NCBI GenBank assembly: GCA_965197005.1 | Contig: OZ239982.1 | Coordinates: 1,798,001-1,862,000, forward strand | Direction of reading: 5' to 3' | DNA length: 64,000 bases | Source: G965197005 sp965197005 | Lineage (GTDB): Bacteria; Pseudomonadota; Gammaproteobacteria; Pseudomonadales; Oceanobacteraceae | Shown: in pieces, positions 44,016-54,900 of the stretch | How the letters are laid out: each line of letters opens with the position of its first letter | Position numbering within the stretch: position 1 is the first letter of the stretch | The notes under the pieces: generated by a model | Seen by the model: only the letters and a program-made list of their open reading frames with translations | The model's database searches: none | Told to the model about the DNA's origin: nothing | Program-made: the position numbers and the translations under genes

Positions 44016-45134
44016 CTACTTTAGTGGTAAACAGTTTTCTGCTATAGATTGGTATTTTCCTGCATCATCAAACAGACTCTTGCCTAAATCCTCTTGGCTA
44101 AGTGTTTGTAGATTAGTCAGTATTTTTTGTTTATCTGCGTCATTGGCAATAGTGGGAATGCCCGGCCAGCGCAACTTAACAGGGATAATCTGAGCACTGC
44201 ATACATGCCCATCAGCACGCATTTTTGCTTGTAAAATCACACTTTCTCCCAAACGACCATCTAAACGAAAGCTGCCCCAAGCAGAAAAATTCCCCAAAGA
44301 ATAGGCAATCAACCTATCTTGGTATATTTCCATTGCACGCAGCACATGGGGCCCATGCCCTAACACCAAATCTGCACCTGCCTCTACCACCGCATGAGCA
44401 AAGGCATACACATTGCCCCTATCTTCGCCATAAAACTGTTCGGATTGTTTACTGACCCTATAAGCCTCTTGTCCTTCTGCACCTGCATGAAAAGACACCC
44501 AGATTAAATCTACCTGCTGCTGATAGCTACTAATTAACGCTTGTGCTCGCTCAATATCTTGCACCAAAAAATCTTCACCTCCAGTGGCAAAAGCAAATAG
44601 TGCAATGCTCATACCCTTAGCTTGAATGATAACAGGTTGTGCATAACGCCCTGCAAGGGCAATGGGCGATTGTGCAAACGCACTTAACGTAGCGCGCATA
44701 CCTGCAATACCAAAATCATTAGCATGGTTATTATTATGACTTAACAGGTCAAATCCTGCTTGCTCTAAGGCACCTACAAAATGGCTAGGCACACGAAAGG
44801 CAAAACACTTCTTACTGTTCTTGCACTTTTTACTAACGCCCTCATCGGCAATGACCGTTTCTAAGTTAGCAAAACTGATATCCGCTTCTTGCAGATATGG
44901 CGCAATCTCTTTAAATAATGCCCAACCGTTGTCATCGGCTAAGCGTTTTTGCGAAAAAGGCCAAGCCTTGCCCATTTGCACATCGCCAACAGCGGCAACA
45001 GAGAGATATGGCACTGCCTCTGTGGGTGATAATGTCTCTGTAGATACTGGTTTGTGCGCCGTTTGTGGTGGCAAACTGCTACAAGCACTAAGCAATAAAA
45101 CAGCCGTCACCATATATATTTTATTTAACATCAT
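44016..45134 (-). CDS. CapA/YwtB-like metallophosphatase family lipoprotein
   Basis: 372 residues with a lipoprotein signal (VTAVLLLSAC|SS). The CapA fold shows metal-site motifs: VAAVGDVQMG, FANLETVIAD, LSHNNNHANDFG, VSFHAGAEG, LGHGPHVLRAMEIY and YSLGNFSAWG. Family members include poly-gamma-glutamate synthesis proteins and envelope enzymes of unknown substrate. No other pgs/cap genes are nearby, so a role in capsule is not supported. It is likely attached to the outer membrane. Confidence 0.85.
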   Translation of the reverse strand: MMLNKIYMVTAVLLLSACSSLPPQTAHKPVSTETLSPTEAVPYLSVAAVGDVQMGKAWPFSQKRLADDNGWALFKEIAPYLQEADISFANLETVIADEGVSKKCKNSKKCFAFRVPSHFVGALEQAGFDLLSHNNNHANDFGIAGMRATLSAFAQSPIALAGRYAQPVIIQAKGMSIALFAFATGGEDFLVQDIERAQALISSYQQQVDLIWVSFHAGAEGQEAYRVSKQSEQFYGEDRGNVYAFAHAVVEAGADLVLGHGPHVLRAMEIYQDRLIAYSLGNFSAWGSFRLDGRLGESVILQAKMRADGHVCSAQIIPVKLRWPGIPTIANDADKQKILTNLQTLSQEDLGKSLFDDAGKYQSIAENCLPLK

Positions 45135-45238
45135 CGTTTACTTTTTTTAGCCTCAGTTAAAGATAATCAGAGCTTATCAGGATACCATTAACCTGCAAGC
45201 ACACCCATAAAATAAGTGTGTTAAAAAATGAAATATAT

Positions 45239-45244
45239 TATAAT
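45239..45244 (+). promoter_or_regulatory. Probable -10 element of thiI
   Basis: A perfect TATAAT lies 19 bp before the thiI ATG, giving a very short leader. No good -35 is seen at the right distance. Confidence 0.35.
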
Positions 45245-45263
45245 CTTCGATTTTGGATAATTT

Positions 45264-46748
45264 ATGTATTCTTTGCGTGTACACGCCGAAATCAGCCTTA
45301 AAAGTCTTTCTGCACGGCGTAATATTTATAAAATACTTATTTCTAATTTACGCACCCAGTGCCGACGCCAGCAGCTATCTGCGGACATTCGTAATGCGTG
45401 GGATAAAATCAGCATTAAATTACTCAACCCCACCCCCGAAATAGAAAACAAACTCATCGAGATTTTAACCCATACACCAGGCATTCAAAGTATTGATAAA
45501 CTCTCAGAGCAGACCTTTAATGACCTAGAACATGCCTACAGTCTAATTAGAGCCAGCTTGCTACCCTTGATTGCAAAACGCACCTTTATGGTACGAGTTA
45601 AACGTACGGGCACACATGACTTTACCTCAGTTGTAGCAGAACGCTATTTTGGACACAAATTATTATCAGAAGGCACAAGTCTTGGGGTTAAACTTAAACA
45701 ACCAGACATCTGCCTAAACATTAATATCAACAATGATAAAATCCAGCAAGTCCAGCAACGTTGGCAAGGCTTAGGCGGATTTCCTATTGGTAGCCAAGGG
45801 CAGGTTTTATCTCTTATCTCTGGTGGTTTTGACTCTGGGGTTGCCAGCTACCAAATGCTACGAAGAGGGCTTAAAACCCACTATATTTTCTTTAATCTAG
45901 GTGGGGTTGAGCATGAAATTGGGGTCGAGAAAATGGCACGTTATCTATGGCAAACATACAGCTCCAGCCATCAGGTTAACTTTATTAGCGTGCCTTTTGA
46001 AAATGTATTAGAAGACATTTTAAGCCTACAAGAACAAGGCATGATGGGGGTAATTTTAAAACGGCAAATGCTCAAAGCAGCAAGCCAAATTGCCCAACGC
46101 TTGCACATCAAAGCCTTAGTAACTGGTGAGGTCATCGCTCAGGTTTCAAGCCAAACGATAGACAACCTTGCCAGCATAGACAAAAGCCACAACATGCTGT
46201 GCTTGCGCCCTTTAATTTGCAGCGACAAGCAAACCATCATTGATCAAGCCCGTGACATTGGTATTGAGCAAATTGCCGCAAGCATACCTGAATACTGCGC
46301 CGCCATTTCCAAAAAACCCTTACTGTGCATTGATGAAAACGCCCTAATAGCGGCAGAAGAAAAACTCTCTACAGACATATTTGCCTCCGCCATTACCAAC
46401 ACACGCACCTTTAAGCTCAAAGCCAATTCTACCCAAGCACCAGATACAGCAGAGCATCATCAAGAGATACAACTTAAACAAGCAATTAATGCACTAAATA
46501 CAACCAGTGAGATAGGTCAAAATGATCAAGTGATTGACATCAGACACCCTAGCGAGAGCCAAGCAAACCCGCTACCTGCTAAATATCAAGCCATACAAAT
46601 TGCCTTTTATGAACTGGCAAGAGAGATTGAACATTTAGATAAAAACAAACGCTATTTGCTCTATTGCCAGCAAGGAAGCATGAGCAAAAGCCATGCTCTG
46701 CGTTTGCGTGATAAGGGCAACTTTGCTGTATTTAAGCCAACAGACTGA
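45264..46748 (+). CDS. thiI: tRNA sulfurtransferase ThiI with rhodanese domain
   Basis: A 494-residue enzyme that makes 4-thiouridine at tRNA position 8 and supplies sulfur for thiamine. It has an N-terminal ferredoxin-like domain plus THUMP (about 60-165), a PP-loop ATPase with SGGFDSGVAS, the conserved Cys in IPEYCAAISKKP, and a C-terminal rhodanese domain with the persulfide Cys in LLYCQQGSMSKSHA. It is full length for the E. coli type. It is a single gene, convergent with topA. Confidence 0.95.
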   Translation: MYSLRVHAEISLKSLSARRNIYKILISNLRTQCRRQQLSADIRNAWDKISIKLLNPTPEIENKLIEILTHTPGIQSIDKLSEQTFNDLEHAYSLIRASLLPLIAKRTFMVRVKRTGTHDFTSVVAERYFGHKLLSEGTSLGVKLKQPDICLNININNDKIQQVQQRWQGLGGFPIGSQGQVLSLISGGFDSGVASYQMLRRGLKTHYIFFNLGGVEHEIGVEKMARYLWQTYSSSHQVNFISVPFENVLEDILSLQEQGMMGVILKRQMLKAASQIAQRLHIKALVTGEVIAQVSSQTIDNLASIDKSHNMLCLRPLICSDKQTIIDQARDIGIEQIAASIPEYCAAISKKPLLCIDENALIAAEEKLSTDIFASAITNTRTFKLKANSTQAPDTAEHHQEIQLKQAINALNTTSEIGQNDQVIDIRHPSESQANPLPAKYQAIQIAFYELAREIEHLDKNKRYLLYCQQGSMSKSHALRLRDKGNFAVFKPTD

Positions 46749-46766
46749 TAGCGCAAACAAAGCAGG

Positions 46767-49433
46767 CTATTTTTTCTTACCTGATTTTTTTGCTGCTGCT
46801 TTAGGGCGAGTTTTCTTTTCATTTATGACCCACTTACCGTCCTGATACAACGCACTCCAGCCTGTTGCCTTACCCTCTTTTTCACTCATCACATACTGCT
46901 CTTTATTTTTACGACTAAAGCGAATAACACTTGGATTACCCTCGTTATCCGCTAATGGTGCGGCAAGTAAAAAGTGATATTTTTCAGGTAATTCATGCTG
47001 GTGCGCCAACAACTCACTCACCAAAGGAGGGCGAGTTTCACGATTTTTAGGAAACTGACTTGCTGCCAAAAACAAACCGCTTGCCCCATCACGCAACAAA
47101 TAGGTGTCATCTACCTTTTGACAAGCCAACTCAGGCATAGCAATGGGATCCATTTTAGGCGGTGCTGCTTGACCATTTTTAAGTAATTTTCGGGTATTTT
47201 TACACTCACTATTAGTACACCCAAAATACTTACCAAAACGCCCCGTTTTAAGCTGCATTTCATGGGTACATTTATCACACTCTAAAATTGGACCATCGTA
47301 ACCTTTGATTTTAAATTCACCGTCTTCAACCTCAATGCCACTACAATCAGGATTATTACCACAAATATGTAATTTACGTTTCGCATCAAGTAGGTACGAC
47401 TCCATAGCTGCATCACATAACTTGCAGCGGCGTTTATTCATCAGGCGGCGGCTTTCTGCCTCTTCATCTTCATCAGCAGAAATGACCTCCTCTCCAGAAA
47501 CCAAATTAAGCGTTTGAGTACAACGCTCTTTAGGTGGCAAGTTATAACCAGAACAACCTAAAAACACCCCTGTTGTACCTGTTCTTACCTGCATCGTACG
47601 GCTACAAGCAGGGCATTTTATATCCGTATCAACAGGGTCATTTAAACGCATACCGCCATCTACTTGCTCTGCTGCTTGTAATTGCTCAGTAAAATTATGA
47701 TAAAAACTATCCAATACACGCTGCCAGTTATCTTCTCCTTGAGCGATATCATCAAGTTTCTCTTCCATATTAGCGGTAAAACTGTAATCCATAAAATCAG
47801 TAAAATTTTCCGTCAGACGGCTAGTAACAATATCCCCCATCTTTTCTGCATAGAACCGTCGCCCCTTAGTGCTCACATAACCACGCTCTTGGATAGTTGA
47901 AATAATTGAAGCATAAGTAGACGGACGACCAATACCCCGTTTCTCTAACTCTTTAACCAGTGCTGCTTCTGAATATCTAGGTGCGGGCTTGGTAAAATGC
48001 TGTTTGTTTTCAATTTGTTGTAAATTCAACTGTTGACCTTCTTGTACATCGGGCAAAATAATGTCTTCATCGCCCTTGCCTGTTGGCGGTAAAATTTTCA
48101 AATGCCCATCAAAGCGAATAATACGCCCACGGGTACGCAACTCAAACTCCCCAGCCTGCACACGCACACTGGTACTTATAAACTGAGCATCACTGGCTTG
48201 GCAGGCTAAAAAACGCTGCCAAATTAAATCGTACAACCGCTTAGCATCATCTTCCATATTTGCCAGCAAGCGGCTAGACATACGCACATCAGACGGACGA
48301 ATCGCCTCATGCGCCTCCTGAGCACCCTGTTTACTGCTATAAAAACGAGGTTTATCAGGCACATACTTATCGCCTAACTTATTTTGCAAATACTCACGAG
48401 CAGATGCCACCGCCTGTTGACTTAAATTAGTCGAATCCGTACGCATATAAGTAATATAGCCAGCCTCATACAAGCGCTGTGCCAATATCATGGTTTTTTT
48501 AACCCCAAAGTTTAGCCTCGTACTTGCTGCTTGCTGCAAGGTTGAAGTAATAAAAGGAGGAGAAGGACGTGATTTAGTGGGTTTATCTTCACGCTTAACA
48601 ACCTCAAAAGCAGACTGCTCCAACAACGCCTTAGCAGCATTAGCTTGCGCTTCATTAACAGGGCGATACTCATGACCATTTTGTTTAATAACCTGTAAGC
48701 GCAATAACTCTTGCTGAGCCTCAACATGCGCATAGCTCTCCCAATATTCCTCTGGAATAAACGCCCTAATCTCTCGCTCACGCTCGACAATTAAACGTAC
48801 TGCCACCGACTGCACACGTCCTGCGGACAAACCACGAGCCACCTTACTCCACAACAAAGGCGACACCATAAAGCCCACCACACGATCTAAAAAACGGCGT
48901 GCTTGCTGAGCATGCACACGATTCATATTCAATTCGCTAGGCGCATTAAATGCCTCCGCAATGGCATCTTTAGTAATCTCATTAAACACCACACGATGAT
49001 GAGGCTTATGCGTATTGCCAATAACCTCCTGTAAGTGCCATGCAATCGCCTCTCCCTCTCTATCCAAATCCGTTGCAAGATAGATAGCATCAGCACTATT
49101 AGCAAGGCGTATTAACTCATTGACGACCTTTTCCTTACCCGGTAAAACCTCATACTGAGCTTGCCAATTATGTTCAGGATCAATGCCCATACGATTAATT
49201 AACTGCTCTTTAGCTTTGTTTTGTTTATGAATGATTTTATCTTCAGCAGACAACGTGCGAGTATAAGCCGCTTGACGAGCACGCTCTTTAGGGTCTGTCT
49301 TTTTAGCAGAACCAGAAGTAGGTAAATCCCGTATATGACCAATACTTGATTTAACAATAAAATTTTTGCCTAAATATTTGTTAATGGTCTTCGCTTTTGC
49401 GGGTGACTCAACAATAACCAGCGATCTGCCCAT
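46767..49433 (-). CDS. topA: DNA topoisomerase I
   Basis: An 888-residue type IA topoisomerase that relaxes negative supercoils. I start it at MGRSLVIVESPAKAKT because AAGGA lies 10 bases upstream and the family begins there; the ATG three codons earlier is only 1 base from AAGGA. It has the Toprim domain (TDLDREGEAIAWH), active-site Tyr region ITYMRTDSTNLS, RQ/GRP motif IGRPSTYASIIS, then several zinc-ribbon Cys clusters (CPACSRTM, CKLCDAAM, CDKCTHEM) and a basic Lys tail. Confidence 0.96.
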   Translation of the reverse strand: MGRSLVIVESPAKAKTINKYLGKNFIVKSSIGHIRDLPTSGSAKKTDPKERARQAAYTRTLSAEDKIIHKQNKAKEQLINRMGIDPEHNWQAQYEVLPGKEKVVNELIRLANSADAIYLATDLDREGEAIAWHLQEVIGNTHKPHHRVVFNEITKDAIAEAFNAPSELNMNRVHAQQARRFLDRVVGFMVSPLLWSKVARGLSAGRVQSVAVRLIVEREREIRAFIPEEYWESYAHVEAQQELLRLQVIKQNGHEYRPVNEAQANAAKALLEQSAFEVVKREDKPTKSRPSPPFITSTLQQAASTRLNFGVKKTMILAQRLYEAGYITYMRTDSTNLSQQAVASAREYLQNKLGDKYVPDKPRFYSSKQGAQEAHEAIRPSDVRMSSRLLANMEDDAKRLYDLIWQRFLACQASDAQFISTSVRVQAGEFELRTRGRIIRFDGHLKILPPTGKGDEDIILPDVQEGQQLNLQQIENKQHFTKPAPRYSEAALVKELEKRGIGRPSTYASIISTIQERGYVSTKGRRFYAEKMGDIVTSRLTENFTDFMDYSFTANMEEKLDDIAQGEDNWQRVLDSFYHNFTEQLQAAEQVDGGMRLNDPVDTDIKCPACSRTMQVRTGTTGVFLGCSGYNLPPKERCTQTLNLVSGEEVISADEDEEAESRRLMNKRRCKLCDAAMESYLLDAKRKLHICGNNPDCSGIEVEDGEFKIKGYDGPILECDKCTHEMQLKTGRFGKYFGCTNSECKNTRKLLKNGQAAPPKMDPIAMPELACQKVDDTYLLRDGASGLFLAASQFPKNRETRPPLVSELLAHQHELPEKYHFLLAAPLADNEGNPSVIRFSRKNKEQYVMSEKEGKATGWSALYQDGKWVINEKKTRPKAAAKKSGKKK

Positions 49434-49727
49434 AAAGTACATATCCTTAATAAAAAGATGATTGTAAAGAAATAAAAGAATAAAGCGTCATTGTATAGGC
49501 GGATTTTTCCCAATGGTCAAGACTTGTTTTACATCTTTATCATTATTTTTATAAAAAAAGCCATTTTTTCCCCTACCACACACAGAAATCAGCAAGTCCA
49601 AGTACAAAATTAACCAAAAACTACAGATTTATCGCACAAAATTATGACAGTCTCCCCAAGCTCTACTATGCTAAGTGGATATTTAAAAGATACAATTTTA
49701 CAGCATGACCACATGGAGCTTAACCAA

Positions 49728-50504
49728 ATGTCTGAATTAGCAATCATCATTGCTATTGCCGTCCCTATTTTACTGCTTTTATTTGCCATGATTTTAATTG
49801 GAAGAAAGCAACAAAAGCTATCGCTAAGACGTAGTCAGGCTCGGTTTGTGCGCCAAAAAGCCGAAGACCTAACAGAAGCCCTAGAATTTTTAATGACCGT
49901 AGACAACCAACGAGACATACAATTTGCCTATATGCACCGTATTGCCTACCTCTACAGCATGCACCTACAAATGCTACCCAAAAAAGATGCAAAATTGCAG
50001 AAAGTCCCCTTTAATACACAGGCTTTTGAAGAAAAAATTCGGCAAGAAAAACCCCTACAAAAAGTATTTCGTTCAGACCAAGAAATTTACCATGCACGTA
50101 AGCAATTCTCCATTTTACTCAAAGCACTAACCCCCATGAGCAAACAACTCAAGCTAGGCAGCAACACACAAGAAAACTATCGCCGCCACTTGCGTATTAC
50201 CCTACTTGAACGAGAAATTGAAAGCCTACAAGCCCTATCCGATGTAAGCGTACAAAAGCAAGATAAATCCAGTGCCAATGAATACCTAAAATTAGCCAAA
50301 CAACGGATTATGATGATTGACTTCAAATACGACTCCAAAGCAGAAAAAATTCAAGCCATTAACGAGAAAATGACCATACTCTATCAGGGCAACAAACCCA
50401 AAGCAGAAGAACACAGCAAACTCGATAAAGCAGTTGAAGAAGAACAAGCATTTGACGCCGCAGGCTTCCCACTAGACCCTGGCGCAGATAAGCGCAAGTA
50501 CTAA
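49728..50504 (+). CDS. Membrane-anchored helical protein of unknown function
   Basis: About 258 residues from MSELAIIIAIAVPILL, chosen because GGAG lies 9 bases upstream; an in-frame ATG 84 bp earlier is possible. One N-terminal membrane helix (ELAIIIAIAVPILLLLFAMILIG) is followed by a long, charged, alpha-helical cytoplasmic region with coiled-coil character (LLEREIESLQALSDVSVQKQ) and an acidic end. I do not recognise the family. It is divergent from topA. Confidence 0.7.
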   Translation: MSELAIIIAIAVPILLLLFAMILIGRKQQKLSLRRSQARFVRQKAEDLTEALEFLMTVDNQRDIQFAYMHRIAYLYSMHLQMLPKKDAKLQKVPFNTQAFEEKIRQEKPLQKVFRSDQEIYHARKQFSILLKALTPMSKQLKLGSNTQENYRRHLRITLLEREIESLQALSDVSVQKQDKSSANEYLKLAKQRIMMIDFKYDSKAEKIQAINEKMTILYQGNKPKAEEHSKLDKAVEEEQAFDAAGFPLDPGADKRKY

Positions 50505-50535
50505 ATATAAACCCTTTATCAGCCCGTTATTAAGG

Positions 50536-50550
50536 TTGATAAGTTATCAA
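50536..50550. other. 15-bp perfect palindrome
   Basis: TTGATAA-G-TTATCAA, between two convergent reading frames. It could be part of a terminator or a protein site. No T-run follows. Confidence 0.4.
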
Positions 50551-50904
50551 TCAGCGATTATATTTTTCACCAATAAGACATTGTGAGAGTTTGAGGACTA
50601 GAAATAATATAAACGCACTCAACCCCCAAATAGGTAAGACAAATGCGTGCAACATTGCACTAGCAATAAAAGCCCCAACAAAGTTAAAAAAATCAAGCTC
50701 ATCAAAAACATAGATGTATAAAAAGAACGTATCAACAAAAAACGCCATAGCCATGCAGACATTGAAATTGAATAAGCTGTCTTCTGTATTAATTAGATTC
50801 ATAGTGAGGTTATCCATGTCTTTAACATTTGGTCTCTCCATTAGGGCTAGCATGTCAAGCTCATTTGTAAGTGCAACAAGCAACGCCCGCAAAATAATTG
50901 GCAT
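50551..50904 (-). CDS. Possible small integral membrane protein
   Basis: 117 residues with two or three predicted membrane helices (FNVCMAMAFFVDTFFLYIYV; FNFVGAFIASAMLHAFVL; WGLSAFILFLVLKL). No family is recognised and no good RBS is seen. Its length, hydrophobic pattern and the otherwise empty 450-bp gap favour a real gene, but it could be chance. Confidence 0.4.
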   Translation of the reverse strand: MPIILRALLVALTNELDMLALMERPNVKDMDNLTMNLINTEDSLFNFNVCMAMAFFVDTFFLYIYVFDELDFFNFVGAFIASAMLHAFVLPIWGLSAFILFLVLKLSQCLIGEKYNR

Positions 50905-50955
50905 ATCGATGCTAACATAAAAGCCCTACACCAACAAAAACGAAATATAAACGCT

Positions 50956-51852
50956 ATGCCCCCTTTTAATGCCGACACTTTTTTACAACAGCTTATCGCC
51001 CACAAGCCCCTGCACCAACGCATATCCATAGATGCCAAACGCAACCTTAACCTCTTACGCCTCGACAAACTAGATACTCATATCAGCGGCAACAAAGCAT
51101 TTAAACTAGCAGGACACCTAGAACAATTCTATACCAGCCCATACTCACACATCTTATCTTTTGGTGGCGCTTACTCCAACCATCTACATGCCCTAGCCAG
51201 CATCTGCAAACAACAAAACATACCCCTTATTGCTTATGTACGAGGCTACCACCATCTCCCCTTAACGCCCACACTCATAGACCTAACAAACTGGCACAGC
51301 GAGCTGCACTTTCTAAACAAACAAACATACCGCCAACGCCATGACCCAAGCTACCAACAAGCCCTAAGCAACAAACACCAAGCCTATGTAATAAATGAAG
51401 GGGGCGGCGGCATAGCAGGTTTACAAGGAGGCAAGCAACTTGCCAAACTATGTCAAGGTTATCAGCACATTTGGTTAGCTGCAGGCACTGGCACCACCGC
51501 ATTAAGCCTTGCGCCACACCTAAAACCCAATGTCAGTTTACATATTGTCAACATGGTTGCAGACAACGGCGAGCTGGCACGCACACTAACAAATGCCATG
51601 CCAGCAAATTGCAACTGGCAACTCTTAGAAGCCGCCCAACTACCAGAGCTAGGGCGTTTTGCATACTGCTCAGAAACACTATTACAATTTATCCGCCATT
51701 GGGATAATTGCAATTTACCCCTAGACCCCGTTTATACCGCCAAACTACTATATATATACTTACGCCAACCGTACCAAGCAAACAGCCTGATTATTCACTC
51801 AGGAGGACTACAAGGCAGGCGAGGAATGGCATTACTCAATACGCCTAGATAA
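50956..51852 (+). CDS. PLP-dependent ACC deaminase/D-cysteine desulfhydrase family protein
   Basis: 298 residues of fold-type II PLP enzyme. The PLP Lys region is ISGNKAFKLAGHLEQ, followed by the phosphate and substrate loop LSFGGAYSNHLHALASICKQ and the glycine-rich AAGTGTTALSLA. Members split D-cysteine or 1-aminocyclopropane-1-carboxylate. Specificity is not readable here, and most gammaproteobacterial homologues are annotated only to family. It is shorter than DcyD (about 328). The last gene before the defence operon; the two are convergent. Confidence 0.88.
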   Translation: MPPFNADTFLQQLIAHKPLHQRISIDAKRNLNLLRLDKLDTHISGNKAFKLAGHLEQFYTSPYSHILSFGGAYSNHLHALASICKQQNIPLIAYVRGYHHLPLTPTLIDLTNWHSELHFLNKQTYRQRHDPSYQQALSNKHQAYVINEGGGGIAGLQGGKQLAKLCQGYQHIWLAAGTGTTALSLAPHLKPNVSLHIVNMVADNGELARTLTNAMPANCNWQLLEAAQLPELGRFAYCSETLLQFIRHWDNCNLPLDPVYTAKLLYIYLRQPYQANSLIIHSGGLQGRRGMALLNTPR

Positions 51853-51940
51853 CTTCCGATACCTAATTACAGCCCTCTAACTCCGTCACTGTCTTTGTGA
51901 GGCGTTTTTTACTGCCACGGGTTATCCAGTCTTTATCTGT

Positions 51941-54900
51941 TTATCTAAAGCCCACAATCTGTTTAAGCTCGTCATAGTTGCTGACTACACCGTATTGCAC
52001 TTTTAAGTCATCAGCAATGCTGTCGTTGTGCAACGTCTCAAAAAATATTTTCGCACTTTCTATTTTGCGTTTTTCGGCATATTTTAGCGAATCGTCTTTA
52101 CTTGAACCTTTGGTTTCTGCAACAAAATAAACATGGCGGATTGTTTCTTTATTAAAGGCGATTGCCCAATCGGGGTTATAACTGCCAAAGGGTGTGGGAA
52201 TATTAAATTTATCGGGTAATTTAGCATACACCACGACGTCATTAACTGCTGCTTCCAGCTCCTCGGCAAAGGCTTTTTCTGATTTTGAGTCGGTGACTAA
52301 ATAATCCCAAACGTGTTTTTTTACTTGCAGCGCATCACTGGGGATTTTATCGTTGCTGACGAAAATTTCATTATCCAAAAATTTCTCATTTATCGGCGTG
52401 TAAGCAAGGCTTTGTACCAGCTCTTTGGCTTTTTGTTCCTCGATAATATTGCTCACTTCTTTAATAAACGATTCAGGGTTGTTTTTGAATTGGGCAAAAA
52501 TATCAGCGTTGATACCTTTTAAAATATTGACCACCGTTTTACGCGTTAGACTGGTGTTTTCTGCCACGTTTCCTACCAAGTCATACTTCACGCTGGAGTG
52601 AGCAGACAGTTTGGATTGTTCAACCTGTACCGTCTCTTGTGCAACGCCCCTTTGCATAGCAAGCTGCTCTCTAACTAGGTTTTCTACCTGTGAGCCTGTT
52701 TGTATCATATAAATCAAAGGTGTGACAAAATGATTGTTCTTTTCATGCGCCTTGGTATTGATTGATTTAATACACTCTTTAACTAGTTTTTTGGTATTAA
52801 TTTGAATTTGATAAATCGCTTTTTGGTTTATTTGCGACCATAATGCTTGAAATTCTTTGCGTTCCAGATTGGCTTGGTTAATGGGGTTATTGATGGTTTT
52901 ATTATCATCACCAATCATATCCTTAATCGCGTCAGGATTAAGCACAGCCCCCGTTAGTCTATGAATACCTTCAGATAAGGGTTGTAAATGTTCAGGCAGT
53001 TTTGCCAATGTACCATTATCTTTGTCTTCATTGTATTTGGGGGTGATTTTTTTATCACCATCAACATAACCATTCGTCACCAAGTAAGTGTAAATATCCA
53101 ATGCTGTCTCTGGAGTTACTTCTACTTTGCTCCCCACTTCATTAACAATCACTTTACCCGTAAAGTAATCAGGCGTGGCTTTGATGGGTCTATTGGCAAG
53201 CGTGTTGATTATTTCTGTTTGCAAGTTATTTACGAAGCTAGTGTAGCTTTCATTGGTTACCACGGTTAGCCCGTTGACTTTATGCACCTCGCCTGCTGCA
53301 CCAAAGTAGTTAGCATCCATACGCTCACCCTCTTGGTTAACGGCTAAGCGTAAGCCACGCCCCACTTCTTGACGACGAGAGATAACATTATCTGAGTGTT
53401 TTAGTGTACATATTACAAATACATTGGGGTTATCCCAGCCTTCACGCAGTGCCGAGTGGGAGAAAATAAAGCGTACATTTTTTTTATTTTTAGCTGCCTC
53501 GCTGTCTTGTTTATTGGGGAATGCCAACAGGCTTTCTTTGTCTTTTAAGATTAAATCATAGGCATCAGCATCATCGGCAATATGGATTTTGCTACCCACT
53601 TCCTCATCAGTAATCGCTCTGGTGTTGGGGTTAATGAGGTTTTTGCTTTTCTTATCAATGGAAAAATACCCTGCATGGGTGCTGTCTATGTTGATATTTT
53701 TTAAATAGTTTTTATAAGCATCGTCTTCAGGGTTTAAATCCAGATAGTCATTGATGACTTGTTGATACTGCTCTTTAAAAATTTTGGCATATTCGCCGTC
53801 CTCTTGCTTACCGTCGGTATTATATTGGCGGTACTTTGCCACCTCATCAATAAAGAACAGGCTAAGCACTTTTATGCCTTTTTTAAACAGTATTTTTTCT
53901 TTTTCTATGTGGGCTTTAATGGTTTCACGAATTTGAATGGTGCGTAGAATTGTTTCATCAACTTGCCCCAGTGCTTTCTCAACCCTAATTTTTTTGCCGT
54001 TGGTAAAATGCACCGTGCCACTGCGTGCATCAATTTCTGTTACGGTGTATCCCTCTTTGTATTGCTCTGCATTTTTTGAGATGGCAAATATATCATCGCC
54101 TTTTTGCACCTGGCGGATAACGCGTTTAAAACCGTTTTTTTGTTTGATTTCCAGTTCCAACCTAGCGACAGGGGCCGCTTTTGACACCTCGATAGCCTGT
54201 AAATACAGATAGCCGTGTGTACCTGATAAGCCTTTGGTTTCTATGCCTTTGACGGTAATGCGCTTGACCAGTTTTTGGTTATAGGCATCAAGGGCATCTA
54301 GGCGGTGGACTAAATTATAGTCGTGTTTGTGGGTTGCCGAATAACGCAAAATAAATAGTGGGCTAAAGTTTGCCATTGATTCTAGCGTTTTATCCCCTGC
54401 CATTTTTTGTGGTTCGTCCAAAATCAAAATGGGGTTGTTACACTTAATGACATCAATCGGACGGCGTGATTGGAATTCGTCCAATTCATCATAAATCCTA
54501 CGGGCATCTTTACCCTTGGCATTAAAGGCTTGCATATTGATAATCATCACGTTAATGCCGCCGTCTGAGCTAAAACTTTCTAGGTGGTGCAGTTGTTTGG
54601 AATCATAGATAAAAAAGCGGGCTTTTTTACCATAGTCCTGCTGAAAATGGTCTGCCATCATGGCAAAACTTTTATGCACACCCTCACGGATAGCGATACT
54701 AGGGACGACGACAATAAACTTGCTCCAGCCGTAGTGTTTGTTTAACTCAAACATGGTGCGGATATAACAATAGGTTTTTCCCGTACCCGTTTCCATTTCG
54801 ATATTCAGGTTTAGCGGACTGCCAGTAAGGTTTTTGGGTTTACCTTGGGCTTTATCGTTGGTTGCCAACGCTTCAGAACGTGGTAATCCTTGGCGTTGTT